Positions 25,330 to 31,650 of a DNA stretch of 64,000 nucleotides are shown here, piece by piece. The notes under the pieces are model-generated. The model worked only from the letters and a program-made list of their open reading frames with translations. It was not told the origin of the DNA and did no database searches. Source of the stretch: Candidatus Yanofskybacteria bacterium RIFCSPHIGHO2_01_FULL_41_26 (GTDB lineage Bacteria > Patescibacteria > Paceibacteria > 2-02-FULL-40-12 > GWA2-44-9); NCBI GenBank assembly GCA_001794055.1, contig MGJB01000017.1, positions 50,161 to 114,160 of the forward strand, given 5' to 3'. The stretch's first letter is position 1; the number at the start of each line of letters is the position of its first letter. A program made the position numbers and the translations under genes.

Positions 25330-25415
25330 AATAGCCGCCCTTGGTGCGACAAACCCAATTGCTCGGATTTATTTCCAAAGACGGCTATTAAAAAAGCAAT
25401 TGGCCCGTTTGTCGC
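25330..25415. promoter_or_regulatory. interleaved inverted repeats upstream of recombinase (pseudoknot topology)
   Basis: Arm A (25330-25344) pairs with A' (25375-25389), 13 of 15 positions; arm B (25346-25363) pairs with B' (25395-25415), two 9-bp blocks with a 3-nt bulge. The order A-B-A'-B' is that of a pseudoknot. It lies immediately before the recombinase start. It may be a regulatory RNA element or part of a recombinase-binding att site. Confidence 0.6.
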
Positions 25416-25512
25416 AAATTCAGTATACCATTTCCAAAAAGAAAGCAAAAATTCTTTTTGTATATTTTGGGCAAAACAATTCACCGAGACAGAATTTAAA
25501 ATCGCACAAGAG

Positions 25513-25649
25513 CGAACCTCGTTTTGGCCAACCGCGAGGCGCGCCTGCGCGCGCCGAGCGGAGAGGATTTGTCAGGGGAAAATCAATGGGCGGCACTTCG
25601 TGCCGCCCATTGATTGACTTCAAAAAAGTCGTCTAGTTTTATTATGGTG
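25513..25649. repeat. inverted repeat IR1, right arm (137 bp)
   Basis: Inverted copy of 23821-23957. Read on the plus strand it encodes the recombinase C-terminus (NLVLANREARLRAPSGED ... ALRAAH) followed by an intact TGA (25611-25613), so it looks like the 3' end of a second recombinase copy in opposite orientation. The preceding sequence does not continue the recombinase frame. Confidence 0.93.
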
Positions 25650-25826
25650 TGGCTTTACAACCAAGCTCGAAGTTATTTTAGCAGAAATTTGTAAAAACGG
25701 ATAGAGTGCCGCGCTACGCGCGGCCTAACGCTTCTGAAATGCGCTCGGACGGGGCGGGAAGAAAAAGGGGTGTAGGGAAAATGAATTCCCGCCCTGTCCT
25801 CGCTATTTTCGCCGCCGCCAATTTCG
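25647..25826. repeat. inverted repeat IR2, left arm (180 bp)
   Basis: Identical as far as I can read to 27340-27519 in inverted orientation. It abuts IR1 with a 3-bp overlap. It contains GC-rich palindromes (GCCGCGCTACGCGCGGC at about 25709) and a CGGGGCGGGAA ... TTCCCGCCCTG stem. Similarity resumes after 25845 past a replaced hairpin. Confidence 0.93.
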
Positions 25827-25950
25827 TATTTCGCAAAGCGAAATACGCCGCAAGAAACAATTTTGGTATTGCCCTTGCCCCTCCCGCCCATGCGCGGGCA
25901 ATATCTTTTGAGCTCCCAATTAAGTTAAAAATCTGATAAAATAAAAACAT

Positions 25951-26859
25951 ATGGCAAATTTTTATCAGCATAAAAACTATAGTTTCCAAGATTTTGACCT
26001 CTTGGTTGATGATGGGGTTATTTATGCTTGTTATATCAAAAAGGCACCTCGCCTAATAGGCGAACATGACTCCCGCCAGCCCAATATTTATGCAATGGCA
26101 AAAAGCAAGGATAGTGTGAATTGGGAAGAAGTCGGAGATATTATTTTGCCCGTTCCAAATTCTTGGGAAGAAAGTATTTGGGCTGGCGGGATTTCCAAAC
26201 AAAATGACAAATACGTTATTTACTACACCGGCACAACCATGAAAGGACGCAACGATTTTTGCAAAATAGGCAAAGCATATTCTGAAGACCTCGCTCATTG
26301 GGAAAAAGATTTAGAAAATCCAGTTTTTATTTTTGATTCACAAAGTCCTTACTACTCTGATGAGAAAAAATTGGCCTTTCGCGACCCTTTCTTTTTTGAA
26401 CACGAGGGTAGAAAGTATATCCTTTTCTGTGCAAAAGATAAAAAACAACCAGCAGGAAAACAAGGATGTATCGGTGTAGCTGAAGAAACAGAACAAAATA
26501 AATTTTGTTGGATGCCGCCAATTTTTTCTCCCGGAATATATTTTGATGGATTAGAATGTCCTGCACTCTATAAAATCAAGGATAAATGGTATCTACTTTA
26601 TGGGATTGACATGGAGAATGACGAAAAGGCATTCCGATATGCTGTAGCAGACTCCCCATTCGGGCCATATAAAACTTTTAAGGATAATCAGCTCTTATCA
26701 AGCAATAACTATACTTGCCGAATTATAAATTTTGGAGGTAAAAATTTGCTTTATCATTGGTTTAGAGATAATCAGAATGGCAAGACGCGTGAGCGTCTTG
26801 CGCCTCCGAAAGGGGTGCACATTTTAGAAGACGGCAGAATTTCACTTTCGGAAATATAA
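25951..26859 (+). CDS. GH32-like five-bladed beta-propeller glycosidase
   Basis: 302 aa. The clan GH-J signatures FRDPFFF (143-149; the RDP motif) and LECPALYKI (201-209; the EC acid/base motif) are clear. The nucleophile region near the N-terminus (FQDFDLLVDDG) is unlike the usual NDPNG, so the catalytic Asp is uncertain. No signal peptide, so it would be intracellular. GH32 enzymes act on sucrose and fructans. It lies inside the IR2-bounded module with the SET gene, 9 bp upstream of it. An A-rich, TATAAA-like region precedes it. Confidence 0.75.
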   Translation: MANFYQHKNYSFQDFDLLVDDGVIYACYIKKAPRLIGEHDSRQPNIYAMAKSKDSVNWEEVGDIILPVPNSWEESIWAGGISKQNDKYVIYYTGTTMKGRNDFCKIGKAYSEDLAHWEKDLENPVFIFDSQSPYYSDEKKLAFRDPFFFEHEGRKYILFCAKDKKQPAGKQGCIGVAEETEQNKFCWMPPIFSPGIYFDGLECPALYKIKDKWYLLYGIDMENDEKAFRYAVADSPFGPYKTFKDNQLLSSNNYTCRIINFGGKNLLYHWFRDNQNGKTRERLAPPKGVHILEDGRISLSEI

Positions 26860-26868
26860 ACGCAAGAT

Positions 26869-27300
26869 ATGTTAATGGTTAAAACAAAAATTGGGTCGAG
26901 CAAAATTCATGGCGTAGGTGTATTCGCTGATGAGTTTATTCCGAAAGGGACAGTGATTTGGAAATTTACGCCTGGATTTGACATTTTGAGTTTTCCTGAT
27001 CTTTTACAAATCTACATCTACAAATATTCGTGGAAAAGCAAGAAGAGCAAGCTATATTGTTTTTCTTCCGACAATGGGAAGTATTTTAATCACTCAAAAA
27101 ATTCAAATACCATTTCGGAACACAGAGATGGTGAAGAAGAAGTTACCACAACAGCAGTTAAGGATATTCAAATCGGTGAGGAACTAACTGATAATTATTC
27201 ATCATTTGAGGCAGACAGTGATGACAAAAACGTCTTAGAGGAAATTGCCAAAAAATATGCTCTTGTTGATGAGTTAGATCCTCGTCTAAAGAAACATTGA
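26869..27300 (+). CDS. SET-domain protein
   Basis: 143 aa. A compact SET domain: KIHGVGVFADEFIPKGTVIW at the N-terminus, KYFNHSKNSN (about 64-73; the NH.S.N SAM-binding motif) and VKDIQIGEELTDNYSSF (about 96-112; the GEELT.NY motif). There are no pre- or post-SET Cys clusters. SET proteins methylate lysines of proteins; short stand-alone bacterial versions are known but substrates mostly are not. It is the second cargo gene of the IR2 module. Start could be the ATG at 26869 or at 26875. Confidence 0.85.
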   Translation: MLMVKTKIGSSKIHGVGVFADEFIPKGTVIWKFTPGFDILSFPDLLQIYIYKYSWKSKKSKLYCFSSDNGKYFNHSKNSNTISEHRDGEEEVTTTAVKDIQIGEELTDNYSSFEADSDDKNVLEEIAKKYALVDELDPRLKKH

Positions 27301-27339
27301 AATAAAATTTTTCTTTGCGGCGTGCCAGTTTTACCGGCG

Positions 27340-27519
27340 CGAAATTGGCGGCGGCGAAAATAGCGAGGACAGGGCGGGAATTCATTTTCCCTACACCCCT
27401 TTTTCTTCCCGCCCCGTCCGAGCGCATTTCAGAAGCGTTAGGCCGCGCGTAGCGCGGCACTCTATCCGTTTTTACAAATTTCTGCTAAAATAACTTCGAG
27501 CTTGGTTGTAAAGCCACAC
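27340..27519. repeat. inverted repeat IR2, right arm (180 bp)
   Basis: Inverted partner of 25647-25826. Ends 12 bp before tRNA-Val(TAC). Inside of it (27304-27339) weaker similarity to the left arm continues, with the left hairpin GTATTTCGC/GCGAAATAC replaced by another hairpin (GCCAGT TTT ACCGGC in plus orientation). Confidence 0.93.
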
Positions 27520-27531
27520 AAGATTTATCAT

Positions 27532-27608
27532 GCGCGCTTAGCTCAGTTGGTTAGAGCGACTCGTTTACACCGAGTAGGTCGTGGGTTCGAATCCTACAGC
27601 GCGCACCA
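27532..27608 (+). tRNA. tRNA-Val (TAC)
   Basis: Acceptor GCGCGCT/AGCGCGC, anticodon stem ACTCG/CGAGT around TTTACAC gives anticodon TAC. Encoded CCA. It forms the right boundary of the inverted-repeat modules and is followed 6 bp later by the gene at 27615. Confidence 0.95.
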
Positions 27609-27614
27609 GAAACA

Positions 27615-28265
27615 ATGGTGGAGAAAATAAAAAAACCGGAGCCGTTACAAACCGAGGTTGAGAGTGGAGATTTTATGTCTCCTGAAAAAGTTGCGAGCAG
27701 AGGACCAGAACACATGAAGTCTCTGCTCAAAGCAAAAGAGATGCTACTCAACGGGGAGGCGGTGGTAGAGGTTAGAAAAACAGAGAATGGCAGATACAAA
27801 TCACTGTCTATTTTTAGAATAGACCCGAACACAAAAGAGAAAAAAGAACGGTTGGTATATTTTGATAATATGCGCGAAGAAATTGGTCCATTTGAACAAC
27901 AACTCTGGAAAATGGGAATAGAACCGATTCATATAACGGAACCGGGTACAGAAACAATGGGGCTTAAACAAAAATTCACTGATTTCGCACAAGATATCAA
28001 GCAATCGAAATTTTCCCGAGAGGAGACCGTCAAAAAATGGGGTACCGAACATGAGGAAATGCTGGCAGCTTTGTTTGATTTGTTGAAAAAAGACGCAGTT
28101 AGATTAAGAGTGAAGCACAATAAAAACAAAAATACATGGAATGCAGAAATTTATTTTATAGGCACCAATGGGGTTTGGTATTATACTGATTTTCCCAATG
28201 AAATAAAAATTTTAGTTGAAACCATTTCGGATAACGGATACGAACCAGAGTACATCGAAGAGTAG
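27615..28265 (+). CDS. hypothetical soluble protein
   Basis: 216 aa. Not recognised. Charged, soluble, alpha/beta; the middle (GLKQKFTDFAQDIKQSKFSREETVKKWG) is helical and the end (YFIGTNGVWYYTDFPNEIKI) is beta-rich. It starts 6 bp after the tRNA-Val CCA and is probably transcribed with it. A long hairpin terminator follows its stop. Confidence 0.7.
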   Translation: MVEKIKKPEPLQTEVESGDFMSPEKVASRGPEHMKSLLKAKEMLLNGEAVVEVRKTENGRYKSLSIFRIDPNTKEKKERLVYFDNMREEIGPFEQQLWKMGIEPIHITEPGTETMGLKQKFTDFAQDIKQSKFSREETVKKWGTEHEEMLAALFDLLKKDAVRLRVKHNKNKNTWNAEIYFIGTNGVWYYTDFPNEIKILVETISDNGYEPEYIEE

Positions 28266-28308
28266 CACCAATATCAAAAAGGCCTAGAATGCCTTTTTGA
28301 TATTGGTG
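28266..28308. terminator. bidirectional terminator
   Basis: An 18-bp perfect stem CACCAATATCAAAAAGGC / GCCTTTTTGATATTGGTG with loop CTAGAAT. It serves the gene ending at 28265 and, on the other strand, tRNA-Phe; its right arm contains the tRNA's CCA complement. Confidence 0.85.
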
Positions 28309-28378
28309 CCGCGGGGGTGAATCGAACACCCAACGCCATCCTCTTCAGGGATGCGCTCTACCATTGAGCTACCGCGGC
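28304..28378 (-). tRNA. tRNA-Phe (GAA)
   Basis: Acceptor GCCGCGG/CCGCGGC, anticodon stem CATCC/GGATG around CTGAAGA gives GAA. Encoded CCA. Confidence 0.95.
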
Positions 28379-28534
28379 AATTTACTTACTCAAAAATTAT
28401 AGCATTTACAAGCCAATCTTTCAATCTAAATGACGATTATTTTTACGTTATCAACATAATTACCCACAAAAACCGAACCCCTGTGATATAATAAAGCTAT
28501 TACCTGTTACGTGGTACTACTTTGTTATCAACAC

Positions 28535-29224
28535 ATGCGAAAAGATCAAGAAAAAGCGTTTGGGTTGCGTCGTCAAAAGCAAAGCTATAAAACCATCAGC
28601 AAAGAGCTTGGCATTCCTAAAAGCACTCTTGCTGGCTGGTTTAAAAATGAGTTGTGGTCACAAGATATTAGAGATGAGTTGGGTCGAACCGCATCACTAG
28701 CTTTTCCTGAAAAATTAAACCGCATCGTTGCGGCTAATAAAAAACGGTGGGCCGATTGGCATCAACAAGCTCGAGATGAGGCTGTGGTAGAATTTCCGAA
28801 ACTTAAAGACGACTCCCTATTTTTAGCGGGACTCATGCTCTATTGGGGAGAGGGTAACAAAACACCAACAAGTCCTCAAGTAAAATTAGCCAACAGCGAC
28901 CCCGCCATGATTCGCCTTTTTTGTCTCTTCTTGAAAAAAACTCTCTTGGTGCCAGATGAAAAAATAAAGATTTGGCTACTTCTTTATCCTGATCTTATTG
29001 ATTCTGTTCAGAAAAATTTCTGGAGCAAAGCCACAGGCATACCTCTTACGCAATTTAACAAGTCTATTTACATTAAAGGAAGACGCTCGACAAGAAGACT
29101 ATCATATGGAGTATGTAATGTAACAGTTTCAAGCCGACAATTAAAAGAAAAAATCGTTAAATGGATCGAGCTTTTTCAGTTAAACTTACAAGAATCCGCT
29201 TTCTTGAAAAAAACTTTAAAATAA
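28535..29224 (+). CDS. HTH protein with LAGLIDADG-like motif
   Basis: 229 aa from MRKDQEK; an upstream Met at 28511 is possible. The N-terminus is a Hin/Psq-like helix-turn-helix (QSYKTISKELGIPKSTLAGWF). The middle has LAGLMLYWGEGNK followed by ANSDPAMIRLFC, a pattern found in a widespread, poorly characterised family that looks like a degenerate LAGLIDADG domain with the acidic residue shifted. It lies 26 bp upstream of tRNA-Gly, as the LAGLIDADG protein at 3449 lies beside tRNA-Leu. Probably DNA-binding; role unknown. Confidence 0.7.
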   Translation: MRKDQEKAFGLRRQKQSYKTISKELGIPKSTLAGWFKNELWSQDIRDELGRTASLAFPEKLNRIVAANKKRWADWHQQARDEAVVEFPKLKDDSLFLAGLMLYWGEGNKTPTSPQVKLANSDPAMIRLFCLFLKKTLLVPDEKIKIWLLLYPDLIDSVQKNFWSKATGIPLTQFNKSIYIKGRRSTRRLSYGVCNVTVSSRQLKEKIVKWIELFQLNLQESAFLKKTLK

Positions 29225-29250
29225 GCTATAGTATAGATTAGATTTGACAC

Positions 29251-29324
29251 GCGGGTATAATATAGCAGTAGTATATTTCCTTGCCAAGGAAAAAGCACGG
29301 GTGCAAATCCCGTTACCCGCTCCA
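29251..29324 (+). tRNA. tRNA-Gly (GCC) with divergent elbow
   Basis: Acceptor GCGGGTA/TACCCGC, anticodon stem TTTCC/GGAAA around TTGCCAA gives GCC. Encoded TCCA. The T-loop reads TGCAAAT instead of TTCAAAT, and the D-loop reads AGTAGTA where AGTGGTA is usual, so both partners of the G18-Psi55 contact are changed. The D-stem is weak and AT-only. Confidence 0.85.
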
Positions 29325-29792
29325 ATGTGGAAATTACTGTCAAAGATTACTGGAAAAAACATAATTCGCAACAAAATCGAACACAGTGAAGCCGGACTGT
29401 ATTTTTATCTTGTCTTTCCTATCGCTTTTGCGTTTCTTTTAACCTTTGTTGGCGCCAGAATTTTTAGTCTTTTAGCTCCCAATTTTTATTTATTAGACAT
29501 CGCTTTGAACCGCGTCCATCATTATGTCTATGGTTTTTTTGTTTTGGCTGTTTCCGGGTACCTTGCTCTAATTTTTAACGGCCCCCGAGCAAAATACCTG
29601 ATATCGCTTCTTCATGGTTTTGGTTTGGGCTTGGCTTTTGATGAATTCGCCTTTTGGCTTAAATTAACTGACACCGACCCGGCCCGTTGGAGCTATGACG
29701 GCTTTCTTATAATTATGGGGCTGTTTTTTTTCATTATTTCAGCCAAAAAGGGATTCAGAATGCTCAAGGTTTTGTGGCCTTTTGGGGGTTGA
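29325..29792 (+). CDS. small integral membrane protein
   Basis: 155 aa. ATG at 29325 is the base after the tRNA-Gly CCA; an ORF extension into the tRNA is not coding. Four transmembrane helices (about 25-48, 52-72 with HHYVYGFFVLAV, 80-102, 125-143). HRVHHYVYG and FDEFAFWLKL are possibly conserved. Not recognised. It is likely part of the tRNA-Gly transcript, released by tRNA 3' processing, which would produce a leaderless mRNA. Confidence 0.7.
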   Translation: MWKLLSKITGKNIIRNKIEHSEAGLYFYLVFPIAFAFLLTFVGARIFSLLAPNFYLLDIALNRVHHYVYGFFVLAVSGYLALIFNGPRAKYLISLLHGFGLGLAFDEFAFWLKLTDTDPARWSYDGFLIIMGLFFFIISAKKGFRMLKVLWPFGG

Positions 29793-29817
29793 CTTTTTGA
29801 CCCCGATTTGCTATACT
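29789..29817 (+). promoter_or_regulatory. promoter of 3D-domain gene
   Basis: TTGACT, 17-nt spacer, TATACT. The ~90-nt leader holds a weak terminator-like hairpin (ATGGCT/AGGCCGT, one bulge) followed by T7 at 29860. Confidence 0.75.
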
Positions 29818-29911
29818 TATAGCATAACCTGAATATCGTAGTAGATGGCTTGATAGGCCGTTTTTTTGTGCCTAAAAGACCATTTCTATCTCATTTTTTC
29901 AGGTCAAAAAA

Positions 29912-30466
29912 ATGATTAAAAAACTTACAATTTCAGCAATAATTTTGACGGTTTTTATTACAGTCCCAACTTCGGCAAATGCAGCCTTCTTCGACTGGGC
30001 TGATCCTGGCAGTGATAATGCCCATCCCTTTATCGATGGTGGGTCCGAATGGTCAATAAGTAATTTGGCTAAATTCGAATTAATCAAAAAAAGGGTACCC
30101 GATGAAGCAACGGAACCAGTCGCAAGTCCTACTCCAATACCCAAAACCAAAACAATCAGAACCAATTCTATTGCAACACATACAATAATGGCCAGTGCGT
30201 ATTCCTCAACCCCAGATCAAACAGACAGCACTCCTTTCATTACCGCTTGGAATACTCGGGTTAGAGACGGCATTATCGCTGCAAACTTTTTGCCTTTTGG
30301 TACTCAGATAAAAATACCGGAATTATACGGCGATAAAATATTCGTTGTTGAGGACAGAATGAATCGAAGATATACTTATAAAATTGACATCTGGTTCCCG
30401 GAACGAGAACAAGCATTAGAATTCGGAAATAAAAAAGTAAAAATAGAGGTTGTTGCCAGACTGTAA
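29912..30466 (+). CDS. exported 3D (Asp-Asp-Asp) domain protein
   Basis: 184 aa. Signal peptide (ending about SANA), a proline-rich linker (about 65-80), then a 3D domain: SAYSSTPDQTDSTPFITAWN, TRVRDGIIAANFLPFGTQIKI, VEDRMNRRYTYKIDIWFP. The three Asp typical of this RlpA/MltA-like double-psi barrel are present. Family members cut or bind peptidoglycan (lytic transglycosylase-type). Likely cell-envelope remodelling. Confidence 0.85.
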   Translation: MIKKLTISAIILTVFITVPTSANAAFFDWADPGSDNAHPFIDGGSEWSISNLAKFELIKKRVPDEATEPVASPTPIPKTKTIRTNSIATHTIMASAYSSTPDQTDSTPFITAWNTRVRDGIIAANFLPFGTQIKIPELYGDKIFVVEDRMNRRYTYKIDIWFPEREQALEFGNKKVKIEVVARL

Positions 30467-30470
30467 CTTC

Positions 30471-30508
30471 CCAAATCAAAAACACCCGTAGGGGTGTTTT
30501 TGATTTGG
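30471..30508. terminator. bidirectional terminator
   Basis: A 17-bp perfect stem CCAAATCAAAAACACCC / GGGTGTTTTTGATTTGG with loop GTAG, between convergent genes. Confidence 0.88.
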
Positions 30509-30527
30509 TGTACCCGGTTGAAGAAAG

Positions 30528-30986
30528 TTAAAACAACTGTTGAGGGTTAATCCAGTCTCCAAAAACATCAAGAAAAAGATTTTGTGCTTTTGCTCGGTCG
30601 ACTTGATTCTTAAGAAGATAACCCTTAATCATTTCGTCTTTTTCTTCCTCGCTAATTCCTTCAGCTTGAATAATTGGCTTTATAAAAAATTCTTCTACGG
30701 CCCAGTCACTTTGAAAAACCACTTTAACTGCTCTTAGTTTTTCGGCAACAACTTTGGTGCTTTCTCCGTGTGAGTATAAAAAAAGAATATTTTTAACAAT
30801 TGAAACTATTCTTTCCTTGGGGAAACCATAATCTCTCGAAATGTGTTCTGCCGTAAGTTCAATGGAATCAAATGGCAAAGCTTCGATAATTCCGTTAGTA
30901 TGTGCATGAGACTCCCCAATCTGCCGCATTGCCGTCTTTAAGCCTAGTTTTAATATTATCAATTGTATGGTCAAGCGGATTTGCAA
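30528..30986 (-). CDS. hypothetical protein, probably C-terminal part of a frameshifted gene
   Basis: 152 aa as an open frame; the alternative start ATG at 30929 gives 133 aa (MRQIGESHAHTNGI). All-helical, charged, soluble. The upstream ORF (30895-31143) overlaps it in another frame, and the proteins join naturally near LKTRLK/LKTAMRQIG. Either one gene with a frameshift near 30930 or two overlapping genes. Function unknown. Confidence 0.5.
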   Translation of the reverse strand: MQIRLTIQLIILKLGLKTAMRQIGESHAHTNGIIEALPFDSIELTAEHISRDYGFPKERIVSIVKNILFLYSHGESTKVVAEKLRAVKVVFQSDWAVEEFFIKPIIQAEGISEEEKDEMIKGYLLKNQVDRAKAQNLFLDVFGDWINPQQLF

Positions 30987-31143
30987 ATTTATCTAAGGCT
31001 AATTCATTTACCCTACCTCCACAAACTCTATCATAGATAATTAAAACCTCTCTTAACGTTTCTGTATTAAGTTGAGACATTAACATCCCTAGCCTAGGAA
31101 GCTTTTCTTTAGTTTCTAACTTTTTTGGACTTTCATTAATCAT
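30895..31143 (-). CDS. hypothetical protein, probably N-terminal part of a frameshifted gene
   Basis: 82 aa. Helical and soluble (LGMLMSQLNTETLREVLIIY; VNELALDKFANPLDHTIDNI). The last ~12 residues lose the helical character seen before them, consistent with reading out of frame after a frameshift, while the next ORF continues with helical sequence. Not recognised. Confidence 0.5.
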   Translation of the reverse strand: MINESPKKLETKEKLPRLGMLMSQLNTETLREVLIIYDRVCGGRVNELALDKFANPLDHTIDNIKTRLKDGNAADWGVSCTY

Positions 31144-31261
31144 TTTGTCCGCCCACTCACCCTTGGATGGAACACTTTGGAAAAGATGATTTTAACTTGG
31201 AAACAGGTTTTTGGGAGTTTTGCGTCTGTGACTAGTATTGGAAGTAGTTAAGTGCAATTAA

Positions 31262-31292
31262 AAAATCCGACATTTGGTCAATGTCGGATTTT
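31262..31292. terminator. intrinsic terminator
   Basis: A 12-bp stem AAAATCCGACAT / ATGTCGGATTTT, loop TTGGTCA, with A/T runs on both sides. Confidence 0.8.
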
Positions 31293-31409
31293 CTATTCAC
31301 AATTCACAATTTTTGCTATGCCGTTGGTAACGACAGTAATTCCTACACAAATACAGTAAATCGGAAAGTATAAACCAAGTGCAAGCAATACTGAACCCAA
31401 CTAGCGTGA

Positions 31410-31443
31410 TTAAAATAATCCTGACAAAGCAGGATTATTTTAA
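31410..31443. terminator. terminator downstream of tRNA-Lys
   Basis: A 14-bp stem TTAAAATAATCCTG / CAGGATTATTTTAA around ACAAAG. It ends the minus-strand tRNA-Arg/tRNA-Lys unit. Confidence 0.8.
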
Positions 31444-31448
31444 TGTTG

Positions 31449-31521
31449 TCCGCCCCCCGCGACTCGAACGCGGAACATTCACCTTAAGAGGGTGCTGCTC
31501 TACCAATTGAGCTAGGGGCGG
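31449..31521 (-). tRNA. tRNA-Lys (CTT)
   Basis: Acceptor CCGCCCC/GGGGCGG, discriminator A, anticodon loop CTCTTAA gives CTT; the anticodon stem has one mismatch at its base. CCA is not encoded, unlike most tRNAs in the window. Confidence 0.88.
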
Positions 31522-31531
31522 ATATATTGTG

Positions 31532-31603
31532 TGTCCCCGGAGGGAATCGAACCCCCATCAACAGCTTCGAAGGCTGCTGCTTTATCCGTTAAGCTACGGG
31601 GAC
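31532..31603 (-). tRNA. tRNA-Arg (TCG)
   Basis: Acceptor GTCCCCG/CGGGGAC, discriminator A, anticodon stem GCAGC/GCTGT around CTTCGAA gives TCG. CCA is not encoded. Located 10 bp upstream of tRNA-Lys and likely co-transcribed. Confidence 0.9.
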
Positions 31604-31650
31604 ATATCCCACCGTTAAACATTAAAATTTTACCACAAATTAGATTTTTT

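Larger units (their letters stand above)
25309..25950. other. 642-bp non-coding stretch between modules 1 and 2
   Basis: Contains, in order, the interleaved repeats, about 95 bp of A-rich sequence without a recognisable gene, the right arm of IR1, the left arm of IR2, a perfect GTATTTCGC AAA GCGAAATAC hairpin at 25826-25846 and an AT-rich promoter-like segment before the GH32-like gene. ORFs readable across the repeats are shadows of the GC-rich palindromes. Confidence 0.7.
31144..31448. other. 302-bp stretch with two terminators and a possible 35-aa ORF
   Basis: Two terminators at 31262-31292 and 31410-31443 bracket a minus-strand open frame (31293-31400) starting with TTG. Its 35 residues (GSVLLALGLYFPIYCICVGI ...) are strongly hydrophobic, one membrane helix. 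No ribosome-binding site. May be a tiny membrane peptide or a relic. Nothing is seen in 31144-31260. Confidence 0.35.

Noticed and set aside
25706..25936. ORFs reading through IR2 (the same peptide appears at both arms)
   Set aside because: They arise from the duplicated repeat and its palindromes; no start signal or protein-like composition.
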